DNA of 37,781 bases from JAVVEZ01 sp032250895. Its GTDB lineage: Bacteria > Pseudomonadota > Gammaproteobacteria > Pseudomonadales > Pseudohongiellaceae. Below are positions 1-7,629 of this stretch, piece after piece. The stretch lies in contig JAVVEZ010000029.1 in the NCBI GenBank assembly GCA_032250895.1, forward strand, positions 1 to 37,781, written 5' to 3'. Position 1 is the stretch's first letter. Every line of letters starts with the position of its first letter. Both the position numbers and the translations under genes were made by a program. The notes beneath the pieces were generated by a model, which saw only the letters and a list, made by a program, of their open reading frames with translations, had not been told where the DNA came from and searched no databases.

Positions 1-71
1 GCAATCCAGGTGACATCAGCTGCCAGTTCAAGTAAGAGCGGAAAGTAGCAGGTTCTGCCCGTTCCGTTTTC

Positions 72-99
72 AATGCCCGGCTCAGTGCCGGGCATTTTT
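72..99 (+). terminator. Intrinsic terminator of the gene left of the window
   Basis: A perfect 10-bp stem AATGCCCGGC / GCCGGGCATT (72-81 and 87-96) closes a 5-nt loop and runs into a T tract (95-99). It lies before the ABC operon, so it most likely ends a plus-strand gene whose coding part is mostly or wholly outside the window. Confidence 0.85.
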
Positions 100-144
100 G
101 TATGAGTTTTTGCAACATGCGTAACAAGGGAAGAAGAACGAAAC

Positions 145-1065
145 ATGCCGTCCATTATCAGCATACAAAACCTCGATAAAATCTACGACTCCGGTTTTCA
201 GGCGCTCAAAGGGATCAATCTGGATATCCGCAAGGGTGAAATCATTGCCCTGCTGGGACCGAACGGGGCCGGGAAAACCACGCTGATCAGCATCATCTGC
301 GGCATCGTCAACCCCTCGTCCGGAACAGTCAGCATTGCCGGTCATGACATTATCAAAGACTATCGGGCGGCCCGCTCATTGATTGGCCTGGTGCCCCAGG
401 AGCTGACCACGGATGCCTTCGAAACAGTATGGGCAACGGTGTCGTTCAGCCGCGGGCTGTTCGGCAAAAAACCTGATCCTGCCCATCTGGAAAAAGTGCT
501 GCGCTCCCTGTCTTTGTGGGACAGAAAGGACAGCAGGATCATGACATTGTCAGGCGGGATGAAGCGTCGGGTGATGATTGCCAAGGCGCTGTCCCATGAG
601 CCCCAGATATTGTTTCTCGACGAACCGACTGCCGGCGTCGACGTCGAACTGCGCAGGGATATGTGGGAGGTGATGCGCGAACTCAAGAATTCCGGGGTCA
701 CGATCATCCTCACAACCCACTATATCGAAGAAGCCGAGGAAATGGCGGATCGGATCGGCGTGATCAACAAGGGCGAACTCATGCTGGTGGAAGAGAAGCA
801 CAGGTTGATGCGGCAGTTGGGCAAGAAACAGCTGACCCTGCATCTGGCAGAACCTTTGAGGCTGATGCCCGAGATGTTGCTGGGTTACCAGCTGGAGCAG
901 AAATTGGACGGTCTGGATCTGGTTTACACCTACGATGCCAATGCGGAGAATTCAGGGATTACCGCGCTGCTGGATGATGTGGAAAAGGCCGGTATCGCCT
1001 ACAAGGATCTCAAAACCAAACAGAGCTCGCTCGAAGAAATATTTGTCAATCTGGTAAAAAAATAA
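145..1065 (+). CDS. ABC transporter ATP-binding protein (ABC-2 type exporter)
   Basis: This is a 306-residue cytoplasmic ATPase that would power an ABC-2 exporter. Seen: Walker A GPNGAGKT (about residues 38-45), Q-loop Q85, signature LSGGMKRR (about 135-142), Walker B ILFLDEP (155-161) and the switch histidine H192. About 100 residues follow the nucleotide-binding domain, as in YadG/CcmA/DrrA-like exporters. The permease gene starts one base after the stop, so the two form one operon and presumably one complex. The ATG at 145 follows a purine-rich stretch (GGGAAGAAG). The substrate cannot be told from sequence; lipid, polysaccharide or drug export are the usual roles of the family. Confidence 0.95.
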   Translation: MPSIISIQNLDKIYDSGFQALKGINLDIRKGEIIALLGPNGAGKTTLISIICGIVNPSSGTVSIAGHDIIKDYRAARSLIGLVPQELTTDAFETVWATVSFSRGLFGKKPDPAHLEKVLRSLSLWDRKDSRIMTLSGGMKRRVMIAKALSHEPQILFLDEPTAGVDVELRRDMWEVMRELKNSGVTIILTTHYIEEAEEMADRIGVINKGELMLVEEKHRLMRQLGKKQLTLHLAEPLRLMPEMLLGYQLEQKLDGLDLVYTYDANAENSGITALLDDVEKAGIAYKDLKTKQSSLEEIFVNLVKK

Positions 1066-1066
1066 C

Positions 1067-1828
1067 ATGAACTTCCGTGCCGTAAAAGCAATCTATAAAT
1101 TTGAAATGTCGAGAACCTGGCGTACGCTTTCACAGAGTGTCATTTCGCCGGTGCTCTCGACCTCGCTGTATTTTGTGGTCTTTGGCAGTGCCATCGGTTC
1201 CCGCATGAGTGATATTGGCGGCGTCAGTTACGGTGCCTTCCTGGTGCCGGGCCTGGTGATGCTGTCGCTGTTGACCCAGAGTATTTCCAACGCCTCCTTC
1301 GGTATTTATTTTCCGCGCTTCGTCGGTACCATCTATGAGGTCCTGTCAGCGCCTGTGTCCCCGACGGAAATCGTCATGGGCTATGTGGGAGCAGCAGCAT
1401 CAAAATCCATTATTCTGGGGGTCATCATTCTGGCAACGGCGGGTTTCTTCGTACCCTTGCAGGTCATGCATCCCTTCTGGATGTTCATGTTTCTGGTATT
1501 GACGGCGCTGACTTTCAGTATGTTCGGATTCATCATCGGCATCTGGGCAGACAATTTCGAGAAATTGCAGATCATTCCGCTGTTGATCGTGACGCCGCTG
1601 ACCTTTCTCGGCGGCAGTTTTTATTCCATCAGCATGTTGCCGGAATTCTGGCAGAAGGTAACGCTGTTCAATCCCGTGGTATATCTGATCAGCGGTTTTC
1701 GCTGGAGTTTCTATGAGATTTCAGACGTGAATATCGGCGTGAGCATTGCGATGACGGGTTTGTTTCTGGTCTTTTGCATTGTTGTGATGCACTGGATTTT
1801 CAAAACCGGTTACCGTCTGAAAGTATGA
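1067..1828 (+). CDS. ABC-2 type transporter permease
   Basis: This 253-residue integral membrane protein has about six hydrophobic segments, including around residues 20-45, 55-80, 100-130, 135-160, 165-190 and 225-245. The length and spacing match the YadH/ABC-2 permease family. The motif FNPVVYLISGFRW near the C-terminus is typical of that family. It is separated by one base from the ATPase gene and is presumably its membrane partner. No substrate can be assigned. Confidence 0.93.
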   Translation: MNFRAVKAIYKFEMSRTWRTLSQSVISPVLSTSLYFVVFGSAIGSRMSDIGGVSYGAFLVPGLVMLSLLTQSISNASFGIYFPRFVGTIYEVLSAPVSPTEIVMGYVGAAASKSIILGVIILATAGFFVPLQVMHPFWMFMFLVLTALTFSMFGFIIGIWADNFEKLQIIPLLIVTPLTFLGGSFYSISMLPEFWQKVTLFNPVVYLISGFRWSFYEISDVNIGVSIAMTGLFLVFCIVVMHWIFKTGYRLKV

Positions 1829-1838
1829 AAATCAAAGA

Positions 1839-1902
1839 CGTCACTCCTGCGCAGGCGGGGATGCCGGAAGAAACACCCACGTCACCCCTGCGCAGGGGTG
1901 AC
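1839..1902. repeat. REP-type palindromes behind the ABC operon
   Basis: Two short palindromic units sit between convergent genes. The first is imperfect (CTCCTGCGCAGGCGGGG, 1844-1860). The second is a perfect 22-bp palindrome at 1881-1902 with half GTCACCCCTGC. Related units occur at 29408-29433 and 32383-32460. They resemble the common 'CCCGCGCAGGCGGG' intergenic repeats of proteobacteria. The second unit could also act as a bidirectional hairpin between the two genes. Confidence 0.75.
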
Positions 1903-1935
1903 GCTGACGATGCCCGTGGCAAGTGTGTTCTGAAA

Positions 1936-2808
1936 TCAGTTGCTGAAGCCATATAAACGGTGCGGATTGTCCACCAGCAGTTTCTGCTGCATGTCCCGGG
2001 ATGGTGCAATCAGCGGAATCAGATCGACCAGATCCCCGTCGTTCGGCATGTGTTCCTTGATATTGGGATGCGGCCAGTCAGTGCCCCACAGCACACGATC
2101 AGGTGCCACCTCCAGGATGGCCTGGGCAAAAGGAACGGCATCGGTGAAGGGGGGGCCCATGGATGAAATACGCTCGGCACCGCAGACCTTTACCCAGCAG
2201 TTTTCCCGGCGGGCAAATTCCAGCAGGTACTGAAAGGGTTGCTGCTCAAGCCCGTCTCTGGTGGGCACCCGGCCCATGTGGTCGATAATGTAGGGGACCG
2301 GCAGCGAGTCCAGCAGTTCCTTGAAGTTCACCAGATCACCGGCATCAAAATGCAGCACGACATGCCAGCCCAGACCTTTTATCTTGTCGATGATCCCGTG
2401 AAAAACCGCCATGTCGGGCACGCCGCCCAGATGGCGTACAAAATTGAAGCGGCAGCCGCGGCAGCCCCCTTCGTGCAGTTTGAGCAGATCGGCATCGGTG
2501 AAGCTTTCATCCACATTGGCTACGCCGCGATAGGCACCGCCACTCTGCGCAATGGCATCGAGAATCGGATCGTTATTGACACCGTGGCAACTGGCATTGA
2601 CCAGGACGGCGCGGGTCAGGCCAAGAATGCGTTGTAATTTTTTGAACTTGTCCAGGCCGGCATCGGGTGGAGTGTAGCTGCGGTCCGGAGCATAGGGATA
2701 TTTGTCGCCAGGTCCAAAGATATGGCAGTGAGCATCGGTCGCGTTGGCAGGTAGTTTGAAGGTGGGGGTTTTGGTATTTGGATCAGGTGCTCTACAAGTC
2801 TTTGTCAT
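1936..2808 (-). CDS. Amidohydrolase, 2-pyrone-4,6-dicarboxylate lactonase-like
   Basis: This 290-residue TIM-barrel amidohydrolase belongs to the LigI/PDC-hydrolase-like group. Seen: the first-strand motif TDAHCHIFGP, an inner VVLHFDAGDL strand, the DHMGR motif and the LWGTDWPHP motif whose aspartate is the usual catalytic residue. There is no signal peptide, so it is cytoplasmic. LigI acts on a lactone from lignin-derived aromatics, but many homologues act on other lactones, and no protocatechuate 4,5-cleavage genes lie nearby. The true substrate is therefore open. It is divergent from the sulfotransferase gene. Confidence 0.85.
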   Translation of the reverse strand: MTKTCRAPDPNTKTPTFKLPANATDAHCHIFGPGDKYPYAPDRSYTPPDAGLDKFKKLQRILGLTRAVLVNASCHGVNNDPILDAIAQSGGAYRGVANVDESFTDADLLKLHEGGCRGCRFNFVRHLGGVPDMAVFHGIIDKIKGLGWHVVLHFDAGDLVNFKELLDSLPVPYIIDHMGRVPTRDGLEQQPFQYLLEFARRENCWVKVCGAERISSMGPPFTDAVPFAQAILEVAPDRVLWGTDWPHPNIKEHMPNDGDLVDLIPLIAPSRDMQQKLLVDNPHRLYGFSN

Positions 2809-2970
2809 GAGTGATCAGGGTCCGCGGTTCAGGTTGCAAATTTTCAAAAACGGGCCAATGTACCACAAGTCAGGAGACTTTTTAAGATGCGGAATCCGGT
2901 ACGCCAAGGGTATACTTGCTGCCCGCGATAAGGGGCAAATACTATCTGCAGCGGGATACAGGATATTGAA

Positions 2971-3900
2971 ATGACGACAAGCCCGGTTTTTATCGGGGGC
3001 TTCAGGAGTGGCACCACCCTCCTGATCAACCTGCTGGGAATGCATCCGCAGGTGGCGGCCTGGTTTGAAACCAAGTGCCTGTGTGAAGTTCTGCGCTGGC
3101 TGCGTGTGTGCAGGCAGCCCGAAACCGCAGACCTGGAAAGCAGACACCTGGTACCTGCAAGCATTCCGGGCTTCGGCCTCGAGGCCGTAAGCGCGAGAAT
3201 CCGCTGGCACATGCGTTTCACCGAAGAGCGCATACAAGGGACGCAGGTCAGCGGCAAGGCTGCCCATGAACGCTACCCCCTGGGGCCGGATCATGTCCGT
3301 TATACCTTGGCCGAGGCTGAGCGGCATTTGGAGAATTGGTGTCTGGCGCTGAACGAAGAGCCGGATTACCAGACGCTCTGCCAGGCCAGTGGAAAGCTGA
3401 TTCGGGCGCTGGGCGACAGTCACAGAAGGGCCTGTGCACGTCCTTTCTGGATCAACAAAAGCCCCGAGATATCGCGCTTTGCGCCGGAATTGCGGGATTG
3501 TCTGGGCAGCTGCCGGATAGTCTACATGGTCCGCAACGGCATCGACGTGGTGGCCTCGGCCCACAAGCTGGGGTGGGGTGGGGTGGAAAGCCTCGCCGCC
3601 AACTGGAAGGGCTTGCTGGAGCATACCCGCACAGGGATGCAGGCACATGCCGCGGATTATCTGGAAATTCGTTATGAGACACTGCTGGCCCAACCACAGC
3701 AGGTGCTCGACCAGGTATCGGACTTCGCCGGACTGGCGCATGAAGGCGCAGCCATCGTTGCAGACTATCGCAGGGCCTTCGGTGTGCGGGCCTTCGATCT
3801 GAGCCGAAGCGGCGGCCATCGGGAGAGTCTGACACCGGCAGAGCTGGATGCATTTGCACGGATTGCCGGCGATATGCAGAGAGAGCTTGGTTATTGGTGA
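2971..3900 (+). CDS. Sulfotransferase family protein
   Basis: This 309-residue soluble protein has the PAPS-binding 5'-phosphosulfate loop GFRSGTTLL (residues 10-18). It also has a 3'-phosphate motif around IVYMVRNGIDVVASAHK (183-199) and INKSP at 161-165. It would move a sulfuryl group from PAPS to an alcohol or amine acceptor. No PAPS-synthesis or acceptor-biosynthesis genes are adjacent, so the acceptor is unknown. The ATG at 2971 has only a weak upstream purine stretch (GGATATTGAA). Confidence 0.85.
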   Translation: MTTSPVFIGGFRSGTTLLINLLGMHPQVAAWFETKCLCEVLRWLRVCRQPETADLESRHLVPASIPGFGLEAVSARIRWHMRFTEERIQGTQVSGKAAHERYPLGPDHVRYTLAEAERHLENWCLALNEEPDYQTLCQASGKLIRALGDSHRRACARPFWINKSPEISRFAPELRDCLGSCRIVYMVRNGIDVVASAHKLGWGGVESLAANWKGLLEHTRTGMQAHAADYLEIRYETLLAQPQQVLDQVSDFAGLAHEGAAIVADYRRAFGVRAFDLSRSGGHRESLTPAELDAFARIAGDMQRELGYW

Positions 3901-3986
3901 AGCACAGTCGTCAGCTCTGCATGCACGTCTGTCCGGAATGATCCTTTTCCCTCCTCGCCGGCCCACCCCGCCGCTGCCAACAGTAC

Positions 3987-4032
3987 CGGGTCAGACCCGA
4001 CAGAAAAAAGCTCTTGGCTATGGGTAGCCGAG
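3987..4032. repeat. REP-like palindrome and second hairpin
   Basis: CGGGTCAGACCCG (3987-3999) is a perfect odd-centred palindrome. It contains GGGTCAGACCC, close to the GGGTCGGACC ends of the RAYT element at 6431-7370. A second hairpin follows at 4013-4032 (CTTGGCTA / TAGCCGAG, one G-U pair). Together they fill the gap behind the sulfotransferase gene and may act as its terminator, although no good T tract follows. Confidence 0.5.
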
Positions 4033-4142
4033 GTTCAGCGCTGCGCCTGTGCGGGACGGGAGTCTCTGTTGGGAAAGCTGTTTTTTTATACTGATTTCAA
4101 GTAGTCTGACGGTCCTTTTGCTATTTCAGCGGGAGAATACCT

Positions 4143-5165
4143 GTGGCAATGAAAGCAATGAAGACTCTGTGTTTGCCGATAAGCCTGTGGCTGATGGCGG
4201 CTGCCGCCTATGGCCAGGACTGTGACCGCGCCTGCCTGGAGCAAACCGTCGATACCTATCTGGATGCCGTGATCAACAATGATCCGGGAGCCGTTCGCCT
4301 GAGCCGGAATGTTCGTTTTACTGAAAATGCCCAGAAGCTGAACATTGGCGATGGGCTGTGGAATACGCTGGAGGCAAAGGGCAGCTACCGCATCCTGGTG
4401 GCGGATGCCGATGCCGGGCAGGTGGGTTTCATGGGCACCATCGAAGAAGAACACCGGGAGCCTGGTCAGACCACTCCTGCGCTGCTGGCCCTGCGCCTGA
4501 AAGTCGAAAATGGCGAGATCAGCGAAATCGAGCAGTTTGTCGCACGTGACACCGCAGCGGCGGAAAGAGTCAAGCAACTGACGCCCCATGCGAGTTTTTC
4601 CCAGACCATTCCCACGGCCGCAAGAATGTCCCGCGCCGATCTGATTGCCACCGCCAATAAATATTTTACCGGCATGCAGCGCAATGACGGCAAGGGCGAC
4701 TATCCCTTTGCCGACGATTGCAACCGCATCGAAAACGGTATGCATACCACCAATGCCCCGGTGCCTCCCGGCCAGACCCGGGCCGATCCGGCAACCGCCG
4801 GCACCTACTCTGCACAGTGGAGCTGTCGCGAACAGTTTGAATCAGGTCTGCTGTATTTCGTGAACAGAATCCGGGACCGGCGTTTTGTCGCCGTGGATCA
4901 GGAAAGGGGTCTGGTGCTCTCTTTTGTCTTCTTTGATCATTCTGGCGGGGAATACCGGCACAGCGTGACGCCGGACGGACGGCAGGTGACAGGTGGCCCG
5001 GTTCAACCCTGGACCTGGTATATTGCCGAATTGTTCAAAATAGAAAACGGCAAATTGCGTCAGATTGAAGCCTTCCTGCAGCAATCCCCCTACGGCATGA
5101 ACTCCGGCTGGAGCAGTTGGGAAGATGGCATGTCGGACCGTGCCCAGGATGTCACTTTCAAATGA
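4143..5165 (+). CDS. Secreted protein with NTF2-like halves (DUF8021-like)
   Basis: This 340-residue exported protein has a signal peptide (residues 1-25, ending AAAAYGQ). Two alpha+beta segments look like NTF2/SnoaL folds. The first starts at YLDAVINNDP and the second at ANKYFTGMQRNDG, followed by a DCNRIENG motif that I associate with DUF8021-type proteins. The GTG at 4143 is preferred because GGGAG (4131-4135) is 7 bases away; the ATG at 4149 is 13 away. An enzymatic role is not established. It joins several other NTF2-fold proteins in this window. Confidence 0.7.
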   Translation: MAMKAMKTLCLPISLWLMAAAAYGQDCDRACLEQTVDTYLDAVINNDPGAVRLSRNVRFTENAQKLNIGDGLWNTLEAKGSYRILVADADAGQVGFMGTIEEEHREPGQTTPALLALRLKVENGEISEIEQFVARDTAAAERVKQLTPHASFSQTIPTAARMSRADLIATANKYFTGMQRNDGKGDYPFADDCNRIENGMHTTNAPVPPGQTRADPATAGTYSAQWSCREQFESGLLYFVNRIRDRRFVAVDQERGLVLSFVFFDHSGGEYRHSVTPDGRQVTGGPVQPWTWYIAELFKIENGKLRQIEAFLQQSPYGMNSGWSSWEDGMSDRAQDVTFK

Positions 5166-5257
5166 GATGGATGCTCTTGCTCCTGCGTCACGAGTCCAGG
5201 CCGAGACGTTCTTTACAATTTCAAATTTCCCTTGCCAAGAAGACGTAGCAGTAAGCC

Positions 5258-5644
5258 ATGTATTTGACCTTCAAGCTGATCCATATGACCTGTGCCATGC
5301 TCAGCATCACCGGTTTTCTTTTTCGTGCCTTTCTGATGTTCATGGATTCGCCATTGCTCAAGCACAAGGTTGTGCTGATCGTGCCCCATCTGATTGACTC
5401 GGTGTTTCTGCTGTCCGGTCTGAGCATGGCCCTGATGGTGAACTTCATGCTGTTCGAACAAGCCTGGTTGATGACCAAAATCGGCTTGTTGATGCTGTAT
5501 CTGTTGTTTGTGGGAATCGCATTGAACCGGGGAGCCACCAAGAAAACCAGAGTCCAGTCCTTCTTTCTGGCGCTGTTCACCTTTGCCTACATCATCGGCG
5601 TGGCTCTTACCAAACATTCGGCCGGCTGGTTCTCCCTCCTGTAA
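5258..5644 (+). CDS. SirB2-family membrane protein
   Basis: This 128-residue protein has four hydrophobic helices. It begins with the family-like LTFKLIHMTCAMLSITGFLFRAFLM and continues with PHLIDSVFLLSGLSMALM, and it has the normal length for SirB2. The molecular function of SirB2 is not known; homologues are small inner-membrane proteins in many gammaproteobacteria. The start ATG has no strong Shine-Dalgarno site. It is 92 bases behind the NTF2-like gene and converges with vapC. Confidence 0.85.
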   Translation: MYLTFKLIHMTCAMLSITGFLFRAFLMFMDSPLLKHKVVLIVPHLIDSVFLLSGLSMALMVNFMLFEQAWLMTKIGLLMLYLLFVGIALNRGATKKTRVQSFFLALFTFAYIIGVALTKHSAGWFSLL

Positions 5645-5697
5645 CGGACAGTTTGGCCGGCGCCTTGCATTCGAGCCTCTCAGACTCGTTTCTTTCG

Positions 5698-6129
5698 TTA
5701 TTTTCCTTTCATTTCATTCTTGCCTTTCTGTTGTGGGGCTGATTCATGCAGATTGCCCTGTCGGGTCGGGCTGGTGGCCAAGCCCAGTTCTTCCGCCGCC
5801 CGTGTCAGGCGCTGGTCATAGGTCCACAGTCCTGAGGTGCCATCCAATGCTACCGCCGCCAGCAGGTGTGCATCCACGTAGCCAATACCTTTCCCCATCA
5901 AATGCTGCCGTTCGATGAAGAACAGCACTTCGGCGTCTGTGGCGCAGGTGCATTTCGGCAATTGCTTCAGCAGCGTCAGTAACTGCTGCCGCTGCCGCAG
6001 ATTCCCACAGGCCAGCTCGCCCAGCACGAAGGGGTGCATCAGCACCTGACCCTGCTGCAGGTACCAGGCAAGCTGGTTGTCCCCATTGTTCAGGTGCGCG
6101 ATCCAGACGGAGGTATCCACAAGAATCAT
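5698..6129 (-). CDS. vapC: VapC-family PIN-domain toxin
   Basis: This 143-residue PIN-domain ribonuclease is the toxin of a type II toxin-antitoxin pair. The acidic metal-binding residues are in place: D5 (LVDTSVWI), E38 (LGELACGN), D86 (GYVDAHLL) and D105 (TYDQRL). Its ATG overlaps the antitoxin stop by 4 bp (ATGA), the usual coupling. A lysine-rich tail of about 20 residues (QQKGKNEMKGK) follows the domain. The cleaved RNA is unknown. Confidence 0.93.
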   Translation of the reverse strand: MILVDTSVWIAHLNNGDNQLAWYLQQGQVLMHPFVLGELACGNLRQRQQLLTLLKQLPKCTCATDAEVLFFIERQHLMGKGIGYVDAHLLAAVALDGTSGLWTYDQRLTRAAEELGLATSPTRQGNLHESAPQQKGKNEMKGK

Positions 6130-6323
6130 GTTGCATCGACTCGCCGGCGTGGGATCGCGGCCAAGGCGGGTTCGCTGCCGCCCAAACGTGCCAGCCGGCG
6201 TGCGCTCTCGCGTTCGATCAAGGCTTCCAGCGCCGCACGTACCACGGCGGTTTTTTCGCTCAGGCCGGTCAGTGCCCGGGCCTGTTCCAGCAAATCATCA
6301 TCAAGGTTCAGGGTGGTGCGCAT
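6126..6323 (-). CDS. vapB: VapB-family antitoxin
   Basis: This 65-residue ribbon-helix-helix protein starts MRTTLNLDDDLLEQARALTG, typical of VapB antitoxins of the DUF2191 type. The N-terminus would bind DNA and the C-terminus would block VapC. AGAGGT stands just upstream of the ATG. The upstream region (6324-6385) contains repeated GCATCATTT and a TGATACAT...ATGCGTAATC-type stretch that could serve as an autoregulatory operator; this is inferred. Confidence 0.92.
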   Translation of the reverse strand: MRTTLNLDDDLLEQARALTGLSEKTAVVRAALEALIERESARRLARLGGSEPALAAIPRRRVDAT

Positions 6324-6430
6324 GCTTGTTACCTCTTGTTGATGCGTAATCTATGTATCAAATGATGCCATAAATGATGCTTCAAGAACAAATTCAAGTC
6401 AACCAGGCGTACCAGCGGTCATCGGTCATT

Positions 6431-7370
6431 GGGTCGGACCTACGTAATTCATTGATTTTACTGACTATCCATGCCATATAGTGCCGTCTTTTGGCCTTAA
6501 ATGAGCCTTTTTGCCATCAAAACGGCCCCTGTAACTGCCTTCATCCTCTTTAATGAAATATCGGCTATCCTGTTCGATGGTTGGCTTGTGGCTTGCCGCA
6601 ATACCCAGGGATGTTTTGACCTTCTCGATGTACGATGCACTTCCCACCGCGATACTGTCTGTCCATCGTCTGTCGCGCTTGGATTGTTTTCTTTTTAACG
6701 CATCCTGTACCCAGTGCCGATGTTGCGCCTGAAATGTTGCCAAATCTCTTACGCCTGCCAGATCCAGTAATCCAGCGATATCGATAATACGATAACGTTC
6801 AGGAGGACGTTGTATCTCCCGATAGCCACCATACGGCCATTGGGCTGGATGCCCGACGACACCGGCCCTGACCATATTCAAATCGATATAAACAAGGCAC
6901 TGGAAAAAGTGCTCATCAGTGGCTACGGCGGTCGCATGGTAACGGTCTTCCCAAAATGCCCCGTTACGAGCCTTGCGTTGGTTGTATTCCTGGCCGGTCC
7001 GACCTGCGATCAATTGCAGACTGCGAGAGATGCTGGAAGCACCGTCATCTTTCACCAACAGGTGAATATGATTTGATGTAACGACATAATTCAGCACGCA
7101 CAGACCATAACGCCGTTTTGCTTCAAACAACCAGTGCAACCAGCGCGCACGGTCTCTGGCAAACTTGAGCAGGAACTCCTGTTTGTGACAGCGGTGGGTA
7201 ATATGCCAGACGTGGCCTGGCAGGAGATAAAAATAACGATTGGCCCTGGGCATAGCTCTTCATCCTTAAAGTGGTGTTTTTCTCCATGAAAACCGCATCC
7301 TAAGCCTGAAATGCGCCCTTTTTAAAGCTTTATATCTAATTAAATCAATTGCTTATGTTGGTCCGACCCC
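6431..7370. mobile_element. Complete RAYT (REP-associated tyrosine transposase) element
   Basis: The transposase gene is bounded by imperfect inverted ends of about 30 bp. Left end: GGGTCGGACC at 6431-6440, then TACGTAATTC and ATTGATTTTA. Right end (reverse complement): GGGTCGGACC from 7361-7370, then AACATAAGCA and ATTGATTTAA. The left half follows the stop codon; the right half lies beyond the start codon. Five GATTAT hexamers (7371-7408) adjoin the right end. The boundaries are my inference from the inverted repeats. Confidence 0.75.
6465..7253 (-). CDS. REP-associated tyrosine transposase (Y1 family)
   Basis: This 262-residue single-strand DNA transposase of the IS200/IS605-related Y1 superfamily starts with the family-typical MPRANRYFYLPGH-like segment. 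It carries the HUH pair in SNHIHLLVKDDG (H62, H64). The ...YNQRKARNGAFWEDRYHATAV segment holds candidate catalytic tyrosines, followed by YIDLNMVRAGVV, strongly diagnostic of RAYTs. The protein is full length with no frameshift, so it may be active. RAYTs are thought to spread REP palindromes, and the element is bounded by such inverted repeats. Confidence 0.93.
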   Translation of the reverse strand: MPRANRYFYLLPGHVWHITHRCHKQEFLLKFARDRARWLHWLFEAKRRYGLCVLNYVVTSNHIHLLVKDDGASSISRSLQLIAGRTGQEYNQRKARNGAFWEDRYHATAVATDEHFFQCLVYIDLNMVRAGVVGHPAQWPYGGYREIQRPPERYRIIDIAGLLDLAGVRDLATFQAQHRHWVQDALKRKQSKRDRRWTDSIAVGSASYIEKVKTSLGIAASHKPTIEQDSRYFIKEDEGSYRGRFDGKKAHLRPKDGTIWHG

Positions 7371-7376
7371 GATTAT
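7227..7376. repeat. 150-bp direct repeat, copy 1 (RAYT right end)
   Basis: This copy covers the first nine transposase codons, the upstream region and the right inverted repeat. It matches 11607-11756 with four substitutions in 150 bp (at 7324, 7331, 7338 and 7351). The offset between copies is exactly 4,380 bp. Confidence 0.95.
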
Positions 7377-7408
7377 ACCGATTATGACGATTATGCGATT
7401 ATGATTAT
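7371..7408. repeat. Five GATTAT hexamers
   Basis: GATTAT occurs at 7371, 7380, 7389, 7397 and 7403, spaced 9, 9, 8 and 6 bases. It begins directly after the RAYT right end. The second repeat copy is followed by two such hexamers (11751 and 11759). This may be the target or a slippage product. From 7409 to 7629, no gene, promoter or RNA could be recognised. Confidence 0.8.
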
Positions 7409-7629
7409 CGTGTTGCTTATGTGATTTGCGAAGTCACGTTTATCGCGGGCCTTGCGCTACTCGGGGCATAAGTATTCCATCTGCCTGCGGGCACTACACT
7501 ACGAGAGCCGCGCGAAATGCTCATCGATGATACCCTCGGTTGCGGAAGGAAGACACCTTTCCTCGTCTTCACCTTACAAGCTGCTGCGTGATATGCCCGA
7601 AAAATCAGGAGAACCTACAGGCAAAGAAT

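Noticed and set aside
1..48. Possible C-terminal end of an upstream gene
   Set aside because: Two frames can be read (ending NPGDISCQFK at 35 or SAASSSKSGK at 48). Neither is long enough to choose between them, although the terminator at 72-99 shows a gene must end nearby.
2815..3966. 383-residue minus-strand ORF opposite the sulfotransferase
   Set aside because: The plus-strand frame has clear PAPS-binding motifs, so this is its shadow.
7422..7629. Short plus-strand ORFs behind the GATTAT repeats
   Set aside because: They have no ribosome site, no family resemblance and no conserved pattern that I can see.
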